From Planctomycetota bacterium (GTDB lineage: Bacteria; Planctomycetota; Brocadiia; JAADGH01): DNA of 64,000 nt. The first letter of the stretch is position 1. Every line of letters starts with the position of its first letter. A program made the translations under genes and the position numbers. Below, in pieces: positions 39,178 through 48,332 of the stretch. A model generated the notes under the pieces. The model was not told the DNA's origin, did no database searches, and was given only the letters and a program-made list of their open reading frames with translations. The stretch covers positions 62,001 through 126,000 of the forward strand of contig JAADGH010000081.1 of assembly GCA_013152475.1 (NCBI GenBank), read 5' to 3'.

Positions 39178-39720
39178 ATGGAACGAAGTTTCTTCAGCAC
39201 AATCATCGGGGTGTTCTGGCCGCCGTATGCGCCGGTCATAACGGATGACGAGTTGTACAGCGGCAGCACATGGTGGGGCGCCACTTGCGTGCTGAATGTG
39301 ATCCCCATTGCGGCCGTCCTGCATCACGCCGTCATTTATTACCAGCGATGTATGCTGCAGCCCTTCTCATACGGATACGAGGTGAACTGGGGGGTGGTGT
39401 ACCGGTGGGCGACGCACGATGCCGCGCTGCCGTGGGCGATCCTCCTCGCAATCGGTGTGTTCCGGCTGGGGCTTCGCATATCGCATATCAAGCTGGCGGT
39501 CGCGCCCGTGTTCATCTCATTCCTGCCGATCAGTTTGTGGGTGTGGGACATCTTTTTCCTCAACCGGCCGATCTGCCGATACCTGCACGATGGCAAGTTC
39601 GTTCTGTGGCAGGGCTGCCCCCTGCGCGGCCGGCACCTCTATGTATTCGGGGCGTGCATCTATGTTGCGTTCTTGATCTATCTTATTCAGCAACGGGCAA
39701 AGCAGCGGAGCTTGGAATAG
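39178..39720 (+). CDS. Multi-TM hypothetical protein
   Basis: MERSFFSTIIGVFWPPYAPVITDDELYSG with several hydrophobic segments; no family recognised. Confidence 0.6.
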   Translation: MERSFFSTIIGVFWPPYAPVITDDELYSGSTWWGATCVLNVIPIAAVLHHAVIYYQRCMLQPFSYGYEVNWGVVYRWATHDAALPWAILLAIGVFRLGLRISHIKLAVAPVFISFLPISLWVWDIFFLNRPICRYLHDGKFVLWQGCPLRGRHLYVFGACIYVAFLIYLIQQRAKQRSLE

Positions 39721-39811
39721 GCCGTGCAACATAGTGTTGATTTCCCCGGCGCGGGGCGTATACAATAGACGACGCAGTGGCATGGGCACGGGTTCAACGA
39801 GGAGGTGCGAT

Positions 39812-40216
39812 ATGAAATGTCCGAAATGCAGCGATGGCGAGCTCCGGGAGATGGAACTTCCGGAAAACGTGACCATCGACATGTGTCCCAAGTGCAAGGG
39901 CATCTGGTACGATAGGGGGGAAGTGGGGTTTCAGCAGGAGCTCGAACGGGACATTCCCGAGCTGGAAACGGTTGAGAAGACCAAGCGGCCGACCGGCAAT
40001 GACTGTCCAAGGTGTGCGGACGGGACGAAGCTCGAAGAGATGCGCTACGCGGTGGAATCGGATCTGATGATCGATCGCTGCCCCAAGTGCGAGGGCATCT
40101 TTCTCGACAAGGGCGAGCTGAGCAAGCTGGAGAGCATAGCCGCGAAGATCGACAGCTTCAGCGCGCGCCTGGCCCGGGCCGTCAAGGACATTGATGCGCG
40201 GGGTTACTTCAAGTAG
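39812..40216 (+). CDS. zf-TFIIB-type double zinc-finger protein
   Basis: MKCPKCSDGELREMELPENVTIDMCPKCKGIWYDRGEV and CPRCADGTKLEE...IDRCPKCEGIFLDKGELSKLE. Confidence 0.85.
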   Translation: MKCPKCSDGELREMELPENVTIDMCPKCKGIWYDRGEVGFQQELERDIPELETVEKTKRPTGNDCPRCADGTKLEEMRYAVESDLMIDRCPKCEGIFLDKGELSKLESIAAKIDSFSARLARAVKDIDARGYFK

Positions 40217-40230
40217 GGCCAAAGCAAAGA

Positions 40231-40269
40231 GCGGATTGCGGAAGGGCTCTTCACCACTCCGCAATCCGC
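40231..40269. terminator. Bidirectional terminator-like hairpin between convergent genes
   Basis: Perfect 12 bp inverted repeat GCGGATTGCGGA (40231-40242) / TCCGCAATCCGC (40258-40269) with a 15 nt loop, between the zf-TFIIB gene (+) and acsE (-). Confidence 0.65.
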
Positions 40270-40290
40270 ATTCCGAATTTCACACTCGCC

Positions 40291-41118
40291 TTACATCCGC
40301 CCCGCTTTCAGGAACGAATCGGTGTAGATCTGCTTGTTCAGGACCATCTCCGCCGTGATGATGGCATCCACCATCGCATCATCATTCGCGTCGAGAATAG
40401 CGGCATCCAGGCCCGCCGCAATGGCCATGACGACGAAAGTGCGGTTGATGAGCTCCCGTATCTCCTTCTCTTTCGCCATTTGTGAAAGATTGCTGAGCCC
40501 AACGATGAAGTGCAGTCCCGAGTCTGGCCCGCCGACAAATTCCAGTATCTGCTTGATGGACTCGAGAACGTAGCGCGGCTGCTCCTGCCCGTACTTCGCG
40601 GGGAGAACCACCGGGTCGATGAAGACCTTCGAGAGGTCGAGGCCGCCGCCCATGGCCTTCTCGATGATCTGCCCCCCGATGCCGACGCGCGCTTCGATGC
40701 TTGTCGCCGGGCCGCTCGCGTCCATTGTGAGGGCCACAATCGATCCGTTGTGCTCGACCGCGAGCTTGACAAACGTCTCGATCTCGCTGTCCACCCCGCC
40801 GCGCGCGGAGTTTAGGAGGATCGGCCGCCCATCCACTACGCTCAGGGCCGCCTCAAGGATCGGCGCCTTCTGCGTGTCGATCGCAATCGGCGTGTCGATG
40901 CAGTTCTGCACCGTTTGAATCAGCCACTTCATGGCGTCTGCGGGGTCTTCGGCCGCCGTTCCGACGTTGATGTCGAGATACTTGGCGCCGGCCTGTGTCT
41001 GCTTCTTGGCCAACTCCTCGATAACGGACGGGTCCTTCTCCTTGATCGCCTTCTTCACGTTTTTGAACATACCGTTGATTCGCTCACCAACGATGATGAA
41101 GTCCATGGTGTTCGTCAT
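40291..41118 (-). CDS. acsE: Methyltetrahydrofolate:corrinoid/iron-sulfur protein methyltransferase
   Basis: MDFIIVGERINGMFKNVKKAIKEKDPSVIEELAKKQTQAGAKYLDINVGTAAEDPADAMKWLIQTVQ is pterin-binding methyltransferase-like; syntenic with acsD and acsC. Confidence 0.93.
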   Translation of the reverse strand: MTNTMDFIIVGERINGMFKNVKKAIKEKDPSVIEELAKKQTQAGAKYLDINVGTAAEDPADAMKWLIQTVQNCIDTPIAIDTQKAPILEAALSVVDGRPILLNSARGGVDSEIETFVKLAVEHNGSIVALTMDASGPATSIEARVGIGGQIIEKAMGGGLDLSKVFIDPVVLPAKYGQEQPRYVLESIKQILEFVGGPDSGLHFIVGLSNLSQMAKEKEIRELINRTFVVMAIAAGLDAAILDANDDAMVDAIITAEMVLNKQIYTDSFLKAGRM

Positions 41119-41155
41119 CCTCCCTTCGGAAATAGACAGCCGTTGAATTCAGCGT

Positions 41156-42118
41156 TCAGGCGTAAAGCTTTTCGAGCACCTTCTTCACCTCCGCCACCGC
41201 CTTCGGGTGTCTCATGCGGAGGATATCGCAGCCGGACTGCACGAGAGCCGTGGCCGTGGTCGCCTCCCACATGACGCCGCGCTCGGCCTGGGGGCCCCAT
41301 TCGGGCGCTTCTTCATCGGACGACTTGGCCTCTTTCGCGCGCCACGACTCGTATCCGATGTCGCAGATCACGGGCATCGACATCATCTTGTCGCCCTGAA
41401 GCGCGGCCAGCATCTCGCGCTCCTGGATCGAGTAGGCATACTCCAGACCATATCCCAGCGCGCCGGTTGTCTGGAACATGACGATTCGGTCCAGCGGAAA
41501 CTCCATGTCGGACAAAAGGATATTCACCTGCTTTCCGATGTTGATATCCAGCGGCGCAAGGCCGATGATGTTGTGTCCGTCGGCCAGGCAAACCGCTGTC
41601 AGGACCTTGTAGTTCTGTTCCTTGGCGCAGCCCAGTAGGGCCCGCTCGCCCTTCAGGGCCTGGCTGACCTTCGGCATAACGGCATTGTCCTTCTCTTCGT
41701 CGTCGCTGCCCCAGACGATGAGAGGGACTCCAACCGCCTCCTTGACGGCGGTCACGACCGCCACCGCGTCGTCAGGGCTCTTGTCGCCTTTGTCGCGGTG
41801 GATGCCGTCGAGCTTCACGCAGATGAGATCCGCACCGCATTCCTCGACCGCCTTTTTCGCCCAGGCCGCGGGGTCGTTCACGACATCGCCCCATGCCTCC
41901 TTCATTGGGGCAGGACAATCATCGGGCACGACATCGAGCACGTCAATCGCAATGGCGATCTTGTTGCCCATGTCGCCCTCGAAATCCATGAAGGGCACGC
42001 ACGAACGCCCGCCAACCGTCACCGTGTTGGCGCGTGTCCCGCCCTCTTCCTTGGTCGCGCCGATGGTCACGGTGCTTACCTTGCCGGACCACTTTTCTGC
42101 CACATCTGGCAAGTCCAT
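41156..42118 (-). CDS. acsD: CODH/ACS corrinoid iron-sulfur protein small (delta) subunit
   Basis: KIAIAIDVLDVVPDDCPAPMKEAWGDVVNDPAAWAKKAVEECGADLICVKLDGIHRDKGDKSPDDAV, ALGYGLEYAYSIQEREMLAALQGDKMMSMPVICDIGYESWRAKE. Confidence 0.95.
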   Translation of the reverse strand: MDLPDVAEKWSGKVSTVTIGATKEEGGTRANTVTVGGRSCVPFMDFEGDMGNKIAIAIDVLDVVPDDCPAPMKEAWGDVVNDPAAWAKKAVEECGADLICVKLDGIHRDKGDKSPDDAVAVVTAVKEAVGVPLIVWGSDDEEKDNAVMPKVSQALKGERALLGCAKEQNYKVLTAVCLADGHNIIGLAPLDINIGKQVNILLSDMEFPLDRIVMFQTTGALGYGLEYAYSIQEREMLAALQGDKMMSMPVICDIGYESWRAKEAKSSDEEAPEWGPQAERGVMWEATTATALVQSGCDILRMRHPKAVAEVKKVLEKLYA

Positions 42119-42165
42119 AAGCCGTCTCCTCCTTTATTGTAGAACGAGGTTACATTGGACATCAA

Positions 42166-42933
42166 TCACACAACCGCAGCGATGGTCTCCTGAATCACGC
42201 TCCAGATCGTGCGATAGGTTGAATTGCTCTCGGGCAGCTCAAAGACGGACGTTCCGCCCGCCATCATGTCGCAAACCCACTTATCATACGGTATTTCGGC
42301 CGTTACCTCAAGGGGCAATTCGGACATCTTTTCTCTCACGCGATCCGTTACTCCCGACGGAAGCACGCGTGTCAGGATGAACATCCTCCGGCGCACGATG
42401 ATGGGCAGATCGTCGGCCATCTCCAGGATCCGCTTTGCGGCCTCCACCGCCGGGAGGGTCGGCTCGGCAACGACCATCAGGACATCCACATCATTCGTCG
42501 TGCGCCGCGAGAGGTGCTCCATGCCGGCTTCGTTGTCGATCACCACGAACCGATAGTCGGCGGCCGTTTTGTCCAGGAACCCCCTCAGCAAATGGTTCAC
42601 ATAGCAATAGCACTTTGGCCCCTCCGGTCGTCCCATCGTGATGAGATCGAACTTCGGCGTCTCAAGGACCGACTGTTGGATACGGTACTCCAACTCGCGG
42701 TCCTTCGACATCCCCGGCGACAGGCTCGCGGCGATTTTCGTTGCGCTCTCCCGGATGTCGGCGATGGTCTGCTCCGGCTCCACGCCGAGCAAGTAGCCCA
42801 GATTGCTGTTCGGGTCGGCGTCCACGGCCAGGACACCACCCCCGATCTGCTCGGCCAGGTACCGGACGGCAAACGCCGAAAATGTTGTCTTCCCTGTGCC
42901 GCCCTTTCCGGACAGGGCGATTGTAAACGCCAT
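42166..42933 (-). CDS. CooC/AcsF-type nickel-insertion accessory ATPase
   Basis: MAFTIALSGKGGTGKTTFSAFAVRYLAEQIGGG (deviant Walker A), CYCYVNHLLRGFL (CxC), VVIDNEAGMEHLSRRTT. Confidence 0.88.
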   Translation of the reverse strand: MAFTIALSGKGGTGKTTFSAFAVRYLAEQIGGGVLAVDADPNSNLGYLLGVEPEQTIADIRESATKIAASLSPGMSKDRELEYRIQQSVLETPKFDLITMGRPEGPKCYCYVNHLLRGFLDKTAADYRFVVIDNEAGMEHLSRRTTNDVDVLMVVAEPTLPAVEAAKRILEMADDLPIIVRRRMFILTRVLPSGVTDRVREKMSELPLEVTAEIPYDKWVCDMMAGGTSVFELPESNSTYRTIWSVIQETIAAVV

Positions 42934-42961
42934 GACGTTACACCTCTGCGGATGGCCCACA

Positions 42962-44977
42962 CTACGGCTGGCCGGGCTGCTCCGCCGGTTTCTTTTCCTC
43001 CTGCGGCCGCGGGGCCGGGGGAGGTGTCAGCACCTTGAAGCTGTTGAGAATGCTCGCGAACCCTGCCGCGCTTGCTTCATACCTCTGCACCGGCGCGACG
43101 CACATAATCACATACGTCCGCACCGGCGTCGGGAACACAACCTGCCGGGCCTTGACCGCCCGTCCATTCTTGGTGCCCGTAAACAAGAGCTCGTAGGCCT
43201 GGATGTTGTTAAACTGTTTGCGTCCCGCTCGGATCTTCTTGAACTGCTGAAACTGCATCCCGTACATCCCCTCCAGCATGGGCATCCACATCTCCACCGG
43301 CTCCATGCCGAAGGGGAAGCTGACGACGGTCACGATGGCCGAGCCCCCTTTGCCGGTGATGGCCACCGAAAGCATCGGGACGGGCAGGTCTGTGGCGAAG
43401 GCCCAGCCGGGTGGGTGCGAGATCTTAAAGCCCTGTCCCCGGTCGATGAATTGTCGGCCGACAATCCGGCCCTTTGATTTTTGCGAGCCGGCAAGCTGTT
43501 CGGTCATCGTTTTCAGCTGTTTGGCATCCATGCCCATCTGGCGGGCCACGTCGTCATAGGCCTTGTCAACGGCCTCCTTGTCGACCTTCAGGCGGGCCTG
43601 TTCCTGCTTGGGAGGTGCGGCGGGGGGGGGCTGGGCTATGGGGGCTGCGGCCTTGACGCGTCCCTTCTTGAAGGGCCTGGGCGAGCGTTCGGCGCGCCAG
43701 GCGGCCTGGCGAAGGAGGTGCGCCTTGCCCGGGGGAAATCCATCGAGGACGAGAACATCGCGCCCCTTGCGCTCAATCATGACGTAGCCCTGTGTCGGTG
43801 TGCGCCAAACCCACTGATTCGACACGTCCGACTCGATCAGTGAGGCCTTGGGATATTTTTTGATGAGGATTGCCCGGTACACATCGAAAAACTCACCCGC
43901 GTCTTTCGGCGTGTCCCAGGTCGAGAGCCAGGCGACGAATACCTGTCCCGTATCCGGCCGCTCGTAGGCGACATACTGGTCGCCGTCCCAGCCAGAGGAG
44001 ACGAGGCCGGACACGGCAGCAAGATCAAAGGTCTCGCAGAGGACCTGGACGTTGAGCTCGCCCAGGACGTTTGCGATGACGTACTTCCAGTCCGGTCCGA
44101 GGATAGGCGCCAGGTCCGGCAGCCGGAGGAACACCGGGTCGTCCCGGTTTGTGGTGTATTTCTCCGGATGGAGGATCTGCTCGCTGGAAAGGGGAGGGGA
44201 CTTGAACGCCTCGTTCACCTTCTCCTCGCCTCCCAGCCGTTTTAGATGGTTGATGAAGGCAAGTCCGTTGCTGTAGGGGAAGATGAGGTTGCGCTGCAGG
44301 TAGAGAGGGGCCTTCTTGAAGGATTCCGTTTCCCGCGCCGCGACGTCGCCGAGCTTCGCGAGCTCGGCCACATCCTTGGCGTTCTTGAGCATGACCTCCT
44401 GGACATAACGATACATCACCTCGGTCGCGTCGCCCTCGATGACGGCCAGGGAGGCGATGGCAAGGTCATCGTTCACCTTGTCGTCGATGGGTAGTCCACC
44501 GAGGTCGAAATACTGATCCTGCAGGCTATGCGTCATTTCGTGGGACAGGGCCACGCTTTGGAAGGCGCGGGCCACGTCCCGCATCAGGAAGAGTTCTTTG
44601 CGCTTGTGATCGTAGAAGCCGCCGATGTTGGCCGTGAGAAAATCAACAAGGGTCTCCTCGAGTTGGGTGTCTTTCGCCAGAAGGCCGAAGTGGATCAGCG
44701 CCTTTTGGAAGGCCACCAGTCGTTCCGGTGGCATGTCTTCGCGCATCTGGTCGACGACGAACTCCCGAAGCGCCTTGCGGCTCTTGATCCCCTTTTCCAC
44801 GGGGTGTTTGAATTTCAGACCGCGCAGACGTTCCACCTCGTGGGTCATCCGCTCGGTCAGTTGCTTGAGCTCCGCGTCGGTGAATGGTTTGTCCGGCGCA
44901 GGTTTTTCTTGAGCGAGGCCCGGCAGCCCGATGGCAAGCAGGACCACAAAAACCCATCGAGTCATGCGGCGGTTCAT
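42962..44977 (-). CDS. Secreted HExxH metallopeptidase-like protein within the acs operon
   Basis: Signal peptide MNRRMTRWVFVVLLAIGLPGLAQ; SVALSHEMTHSLQDQYFDLGG (HExxH) and ASLAVIEGDATEVMYRY (possible third ligand). ATGA overlap with upstream acsV. Confidence 0.65.
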   Translation of the reverse strand: MNRRMTRWVFVVLLAIGLPGLAQEKPAPDKPFTDAELKQLTERMTHEVERLRGLKFKHPVEKGIKSRKALREFVVDQMREDMPPERLVAFQKALIHFGLLAKDTQLEETLVDFLTANIGGFYDHKRKELFLMRDVARAFQSVALSHEMTHSLQDQYFDLGGLPIDDKVNDDLAIASLAVIEGDATEVMYRYVQEVMLKNAKDVAELAKLGDVAARETESFKKAPLYLQRNLIFPYSNGLAFINHLKRLGGEEKVNEAFKSPPLSSEQILHPEKYTTNRDDPVFLRLPDLAPILGPDWKYVIANVLGELNVQVLCETFDLAAVSGLVSSGWDGDQYVAYERPDTGQVFVAWLSTWDTPKDAGEFFDVYRAILIKKYPKASLIESDVSNQWVWRTPTQGYVMIERKGRDVLVLDGFPPGKAHLLRQAAWRAERSPRPFKKGRVKAAAPIAQPPPAAPPKQEQARLKVDKEAVDKAYDDVARQMGMDAKQLKTMTEQLAGSQKSKGRIVGRQFIDRGQGFKISHPPGWAFATDLPVPMLSVAITGKGGSAIVTVVSFPFGMEPVEMWMPMLEGMYGMQFQQFKKIRAGRKQFNNIQAYELLFTGTKNGRAVKARQVVFPTPVRTYVIMCVAPVQRYEASAAGFASILNSFKVLTPPPAPRPQEEKKPAEQPGQP

Positions 44978-46923
44978 GGCCGTCCTCCTTGCGCGCAGAC
45001 CAGCAGGTCCCGCTCGACCGAGGGGAACTGTTCGATCTTGGTGTGAGGGAGGAACGAGGCGGATACGAATTCCTCCATGAACCGGTTGTTGCCCATGAGG
45101 TCCAGATAGGTCATCTGGCGGGCGATCTTCTCAATCGTGTCAAACGCCTCATTCGACAGCAGGGCCATCTTCGCGCCGCTTGCCGCTGTGTTGCCCACAA
45201 AGCGGATGTGATCCGTGGGGATGTCGGGCAACATGCCGATCCGGATCGCATTGCGAACGTTGAGGTAGTTTCCAAACCCACCGGCAAGGTAGACCCGGTT
45301 GATTTGGTCCACGTTCATGCTGATGGATTCAAGCTGCACGGAAAGCGCCGCATACACCGCGGCCTTCGACCGGATGAGATGTTCGATGTCGGACTGCGTA
45401 ATGACGATGTCCGAATCGGTCCCGCTTTCGTCCTTGGGGACGATGACATACTCATAGACGTCGTCGCGCTCCCGGATGCGCTTGCTGCCGGAGGAAAGGG
45501 AGATGGTGCCAGAGCGGTCGATGACCCCGGCGCAAAGCATCTCCGCGATGCAGTCCAGCAGGCCCGACCCGCACAGACCCTTCGGCTTGCGATGGCCGAT
45601 GGTCTGGTACTCCACCTTGTCGCCGGGAAGGATTCGAATGGTTTCGATGGCGCCGGCGGCGGCCCTCATGCCGTGGGTCACCCCTTGCCCCTCAAAGGCC
45701 GGACCGGCCGAGGCGGAACAGCAGATCATCCAGTCCTTGTTGCCGAGAACGACCTCGCCGTTGGTGCCGATGTCGATGAAGAGGCATATCTCCTCGGCCT
45801 GGTCGAGGCGGATGGCGGCGGCGCCGGCGGTGATGTCGCTGCCGATGTATGCGGCGACGCTCGGCAGGCAATAGAGCAGCCCGCGATGGTTGATCCGGAT
45901 GCCGACTTCGGCCGCGCGGATCGGCGGCACGAAGTTTGCCGTAGGAACATAAGGCTCGCTTCGGATGCGGGTCGAATCCAGCCCGAGGAGGAAGTGGATC
46001 ATCGCGGTATTGCCCGCGCAGACTACGGCCGTGATGTCGCCGATCCGGGTCTTCTTTTCCTCCACAAAGGCCTGGATCAGATCATTGATGTCGCCCACGA
46101 TGCTCCGCTGCATCTCGTCGAAGGCATCGTGGTTGGTCGCATAGATGATCCGCTTGATGTAGTCCTCGCCATACTGCATCTGCGAGTTGTACTTGGCATG
46201 GGAGTCGATGGTCTGCGACGTCTCAAGGTCCACCAGGTAGGTCACCACTGTCGTCGTGCCGATATCGACGGCAATGCCGAAATTGCGCTGGCTTGTATCC
46301 CCCGGCTCGATCTGCACCACCTCCGCGATGTTGCGCCGCCGCGCGATGGTGGCCGTTACGTTCCAGTCGCTCTCGCGCAGGATCGTCGGCGCGCTGCGAA
46401 GGATCTGATAGCCGGTCTGCATCTCGATGTTGCCCTCAATGCGCCGGATGGCGTCGTAGAGGCGCTCGTGGTCGGCGGTTGGGTCTTGCATGGTCGGCGG
46501 TGTGAGCTCGAGGTGCAGTTTTTTGATGAGCGGATTGTGCCGGAAGGCAAAATCTTCGCCGGTAACCGAGACGAGCGCTCCAAAACGCTCCCCGTCCTCG
46601 TCAAGCAGGATCTTTCCGCCCTCCAGACGGCTCTCCTCGGGGACGAGGACCTCAAGGTCGCTCTCGATTCGGGCGAGACACGCCAGAGCAACGTTCTGCT
46701 GGATCTCCTCGCGGGTGAGGAGCGTGGTGGGCTCGGAGGAGATGTCGCCTTTTTGGACGATGACCTTGCACTTGCCGCAGATGCCGTCTCCGCCGCAAAT
46801 ACTGTTGATATAGACCTTTGCCTTCTGTGCGGCGGCCAGGATCGTCTCCCCCCTGGGCACTTCCACCTGCACATCATCGGGCAGAAAACATACTTTGCAC
46901 GGTGCGCCGACGGACTCGGTCAT
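44974..46923 (-). CDS. acsV: Reductive activator of corrinoid protein (RACE, AcsV-like; 2Fe-2S plus ASKHA/DUF4445)
   Basis: YINSICGGDGICGKCKVIVQKGD [2Fe-2S] motif; IAVDIGTTTVVTYLVDLET, FIDIGTNGEVVLGNKDWMICCSASAGPAFEGQGVTHGMRAAAGAIE. Confidence 0.93.
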   Translation of the reverse strand: MTESVGAPCKVCFLPDDVQVEVPRGETILAAAQKAKVYINSICGGDGICGKCKVIVQKGDISSEPTTLLTREEIQQNVALACLARIESDLEVLVPEESRLEGGKILLDEDGERFGALVSVTGEDFAFRHNPLIKKLHLELTPPTMQDPTADHERLYDAIRRIEGNIEMQTGYQILRSAPTILRESDWNVTATIARRRNIAEVVQIEPGDTSQRNFGIAVDIGTTTVVTYLVDLETSQTIDSHAKYNSQMQYGEDYIKRIIYATNHDAFDEMQRSIVGDINDLIQAFVEEKKTRIGDITAVVCAGNTAMIHFLLGLDSTRIRSEPYVPTANFVPPIRAAEVGIRINHRGLLYCLPSVAAYIGSDITAGAAAIRLDQAEEICLFIDIGTNGEVVLGNKDWMICCSASAGPAFEGQGVTHGMRAAAGAIETIRILPGDKVEYQTIGHRKPKGLCGSGLLDCIAEMLCAGVIDRSGTISLSSGSKRIRERDDVYEYVIVPKDESGTDSDIVITQSDIEHLIRSKAAVYAALSVQLESISMNVDQINRVYLAGGFGNYLNVRNAIRIGMLPDIPTDHIRFVGNTAASGAKMALLSNEAFDTIEKIARQMTYLDLMGNNRFMEEFVSASFLPHTKIEQFPSVERDLLVCAQGGRP

Positions 46924-46964
46924 CTCTTGTCAGAAAATGAGGCCGCAATCATTCGCTAATGGTC

Positions 46965-48296
46965 TTACGTCCAAATCTGTTTCAGATACGTCGGAATCAC
47001 AGCGGATTCCTTGGGGCCGACCAGGATCTCCCACCCCGTTTCCTCCTCCAGCTTGCCGGACATGACGGCAACATGGCCTGGGATGATGAGCTTCCGGTGC
47101 TTGACCACCTCTTCGAGCTTGACGTTTTGCATGGCCTTGTGCACGACCTTCTCATTCAGTTTGTCCCCGGAGTAGGCCGTCAGCACGGATGTGCCTTCGG
47201 TATCGACGGCAAGGATATAGGTCGGCACCCGGCTGGCCTCCACGTCGCTCTCCACACTGAAGTACGTCAGTGAGAAGTTGGTTGTAAACATCACTGGCGA
47301 GTTTTCGTTCACATCGCCCACGGCGTACAGCTTGCATTCCACCTGGATCGGTTTCTGCGGGTCTGTGTAGATATTCATCCGCGCGGTGAGGATGGGAATG
47401 ATCTGGTACGGCTCGGTCACATCGACCACCACGATGCCCGAATATTTGAGCACGAATGTAGCCGCCTCCAATACCTGTTGGAATGGGTCCGGGTCTTGAA
47501 CGAAGGTGACCGGCGGGTGTCCGAGGGCGCGGAAGGTCTTCTTCAGGGCGGCCCGGCGCGTCTTGGTCAGGCTTTGAAGCGCGGTCTTGAGGTCGGCGCT
47601 GAGGTCGATCACGATGTTCTCGACGCCAGCGGCTTTCACCTTCTCCGCCAGCTCCGCGATTTCTTCGAGGGATCCGGCCTTGACGGCCAGGGGGCACTTC
47701 GCGTCCTTCGCCACCTTCGCCATGTCGTCGACATTACCGGCCGTGGCGACATGAAGCAGGGGGCGCTGCGCGCCGACCTCCGCAACGGCGGCCTTCATGG
47801 CGGCTGCGTTCTCGCTGGAGAGAAGCAGAAGCAGGCCCGTCTCGCCGGCGGCCTTGGCGGCCTTGGCAAAGGCATCGGCCTTGCCGCTCTTGTTCATCAC
47901 GGCAATCATATCCACGGCGATATCGGTTCCGACGCGGGTAAACTTTAGGTTCTTGATCGTGTCGATGCGTTCCTTCAGGGCCCCCTCATCGAGGTCGTCC
48001 GAGAGGGTAACGGCCACGCCGCACGGATGATGGAACTTCTCGTCGTGTCGGAAGAGCTGGGTCTCCTGGCCGATGCTGAGTTTCTTCTCGTCCGCGCCGA
48101 TATCCACCAGACGGATCGGCGGGGCGGCGGCGCCGGCGAGTTTCTCCTTGGCCTCCTCCGTGATGTCCGGGCACTTATCGAGCTCGATCTTTTTTTGCGC
48201 CAGCATCATGGCGAAGGCAAGACAGGTCGGTTGTCCGCACTTCTTGCAGTTCGTCTTCGGCAATAACTTGAATATGTCCAGCCCAGTCAGTCCCAT
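46965..48296 (-). CDS. acsC: CODH/ACS corrinoid iron-sulfur protein large (gamma) subunit
   Basis: MGLTGLDIFKLLPKTNCKKCGQPTCLAFAMMLAQKKIELDKCPDITEEA [4Fe-4S] domain; C-terminal VAVMSGKLEEETGWEILVGPKESAVIPTYLKQIW. Confidence 0.96.
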   Translation of the reverse strand: MGLTGLDIFKLLPKTNCKKCGQPTCLAFAMMLAQKKIELDKCPDITEEAKEKLAGAAAPPIRLVDIGADEKKLSIGQETQLFRHDEKFHHPCGVAVTLSDDLDEGALKERIDTIKNLKFTRVGTDIAVDMIAVMNKSGKADAFAKAAKAAGETGLLLLLSSENAAAMKAAVAEVGAQRPLLHVATAGNVDDMAKVAKDAKCPLAVKAGSLEEIAELAEKVKAAGVENIVIDLSADLKTALQSLTKTRRAALKKTFRALGHPPVTFVQDPDPFQQVLEAATFVLKYSGIVVVDVTEPYQIIPILTARMNIYTDPQKPIQVECKLYAVGDVNENSPVMFTTNFSLTYFSVESDVEASRVPTYILAVDTEGTSVLTAYSGDKLNEKVVHKAMQNVKLEEVVKHRKLIIPGHVAVMSGKLEEETGWEILVGPKESAVIPTYLKQIWT

Positions 48297-48332
48297 CGAA
48301 TTACCTCCTTGCCACAGAGAGCGGTTGTATTG

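Noticed and set aside
44884-46959. 691 aa plus-strand ORF opposite acsV
   Set aside because: Antisense shadow of acsV, which carries clear 2Fe-2S and ASKHA motifs.
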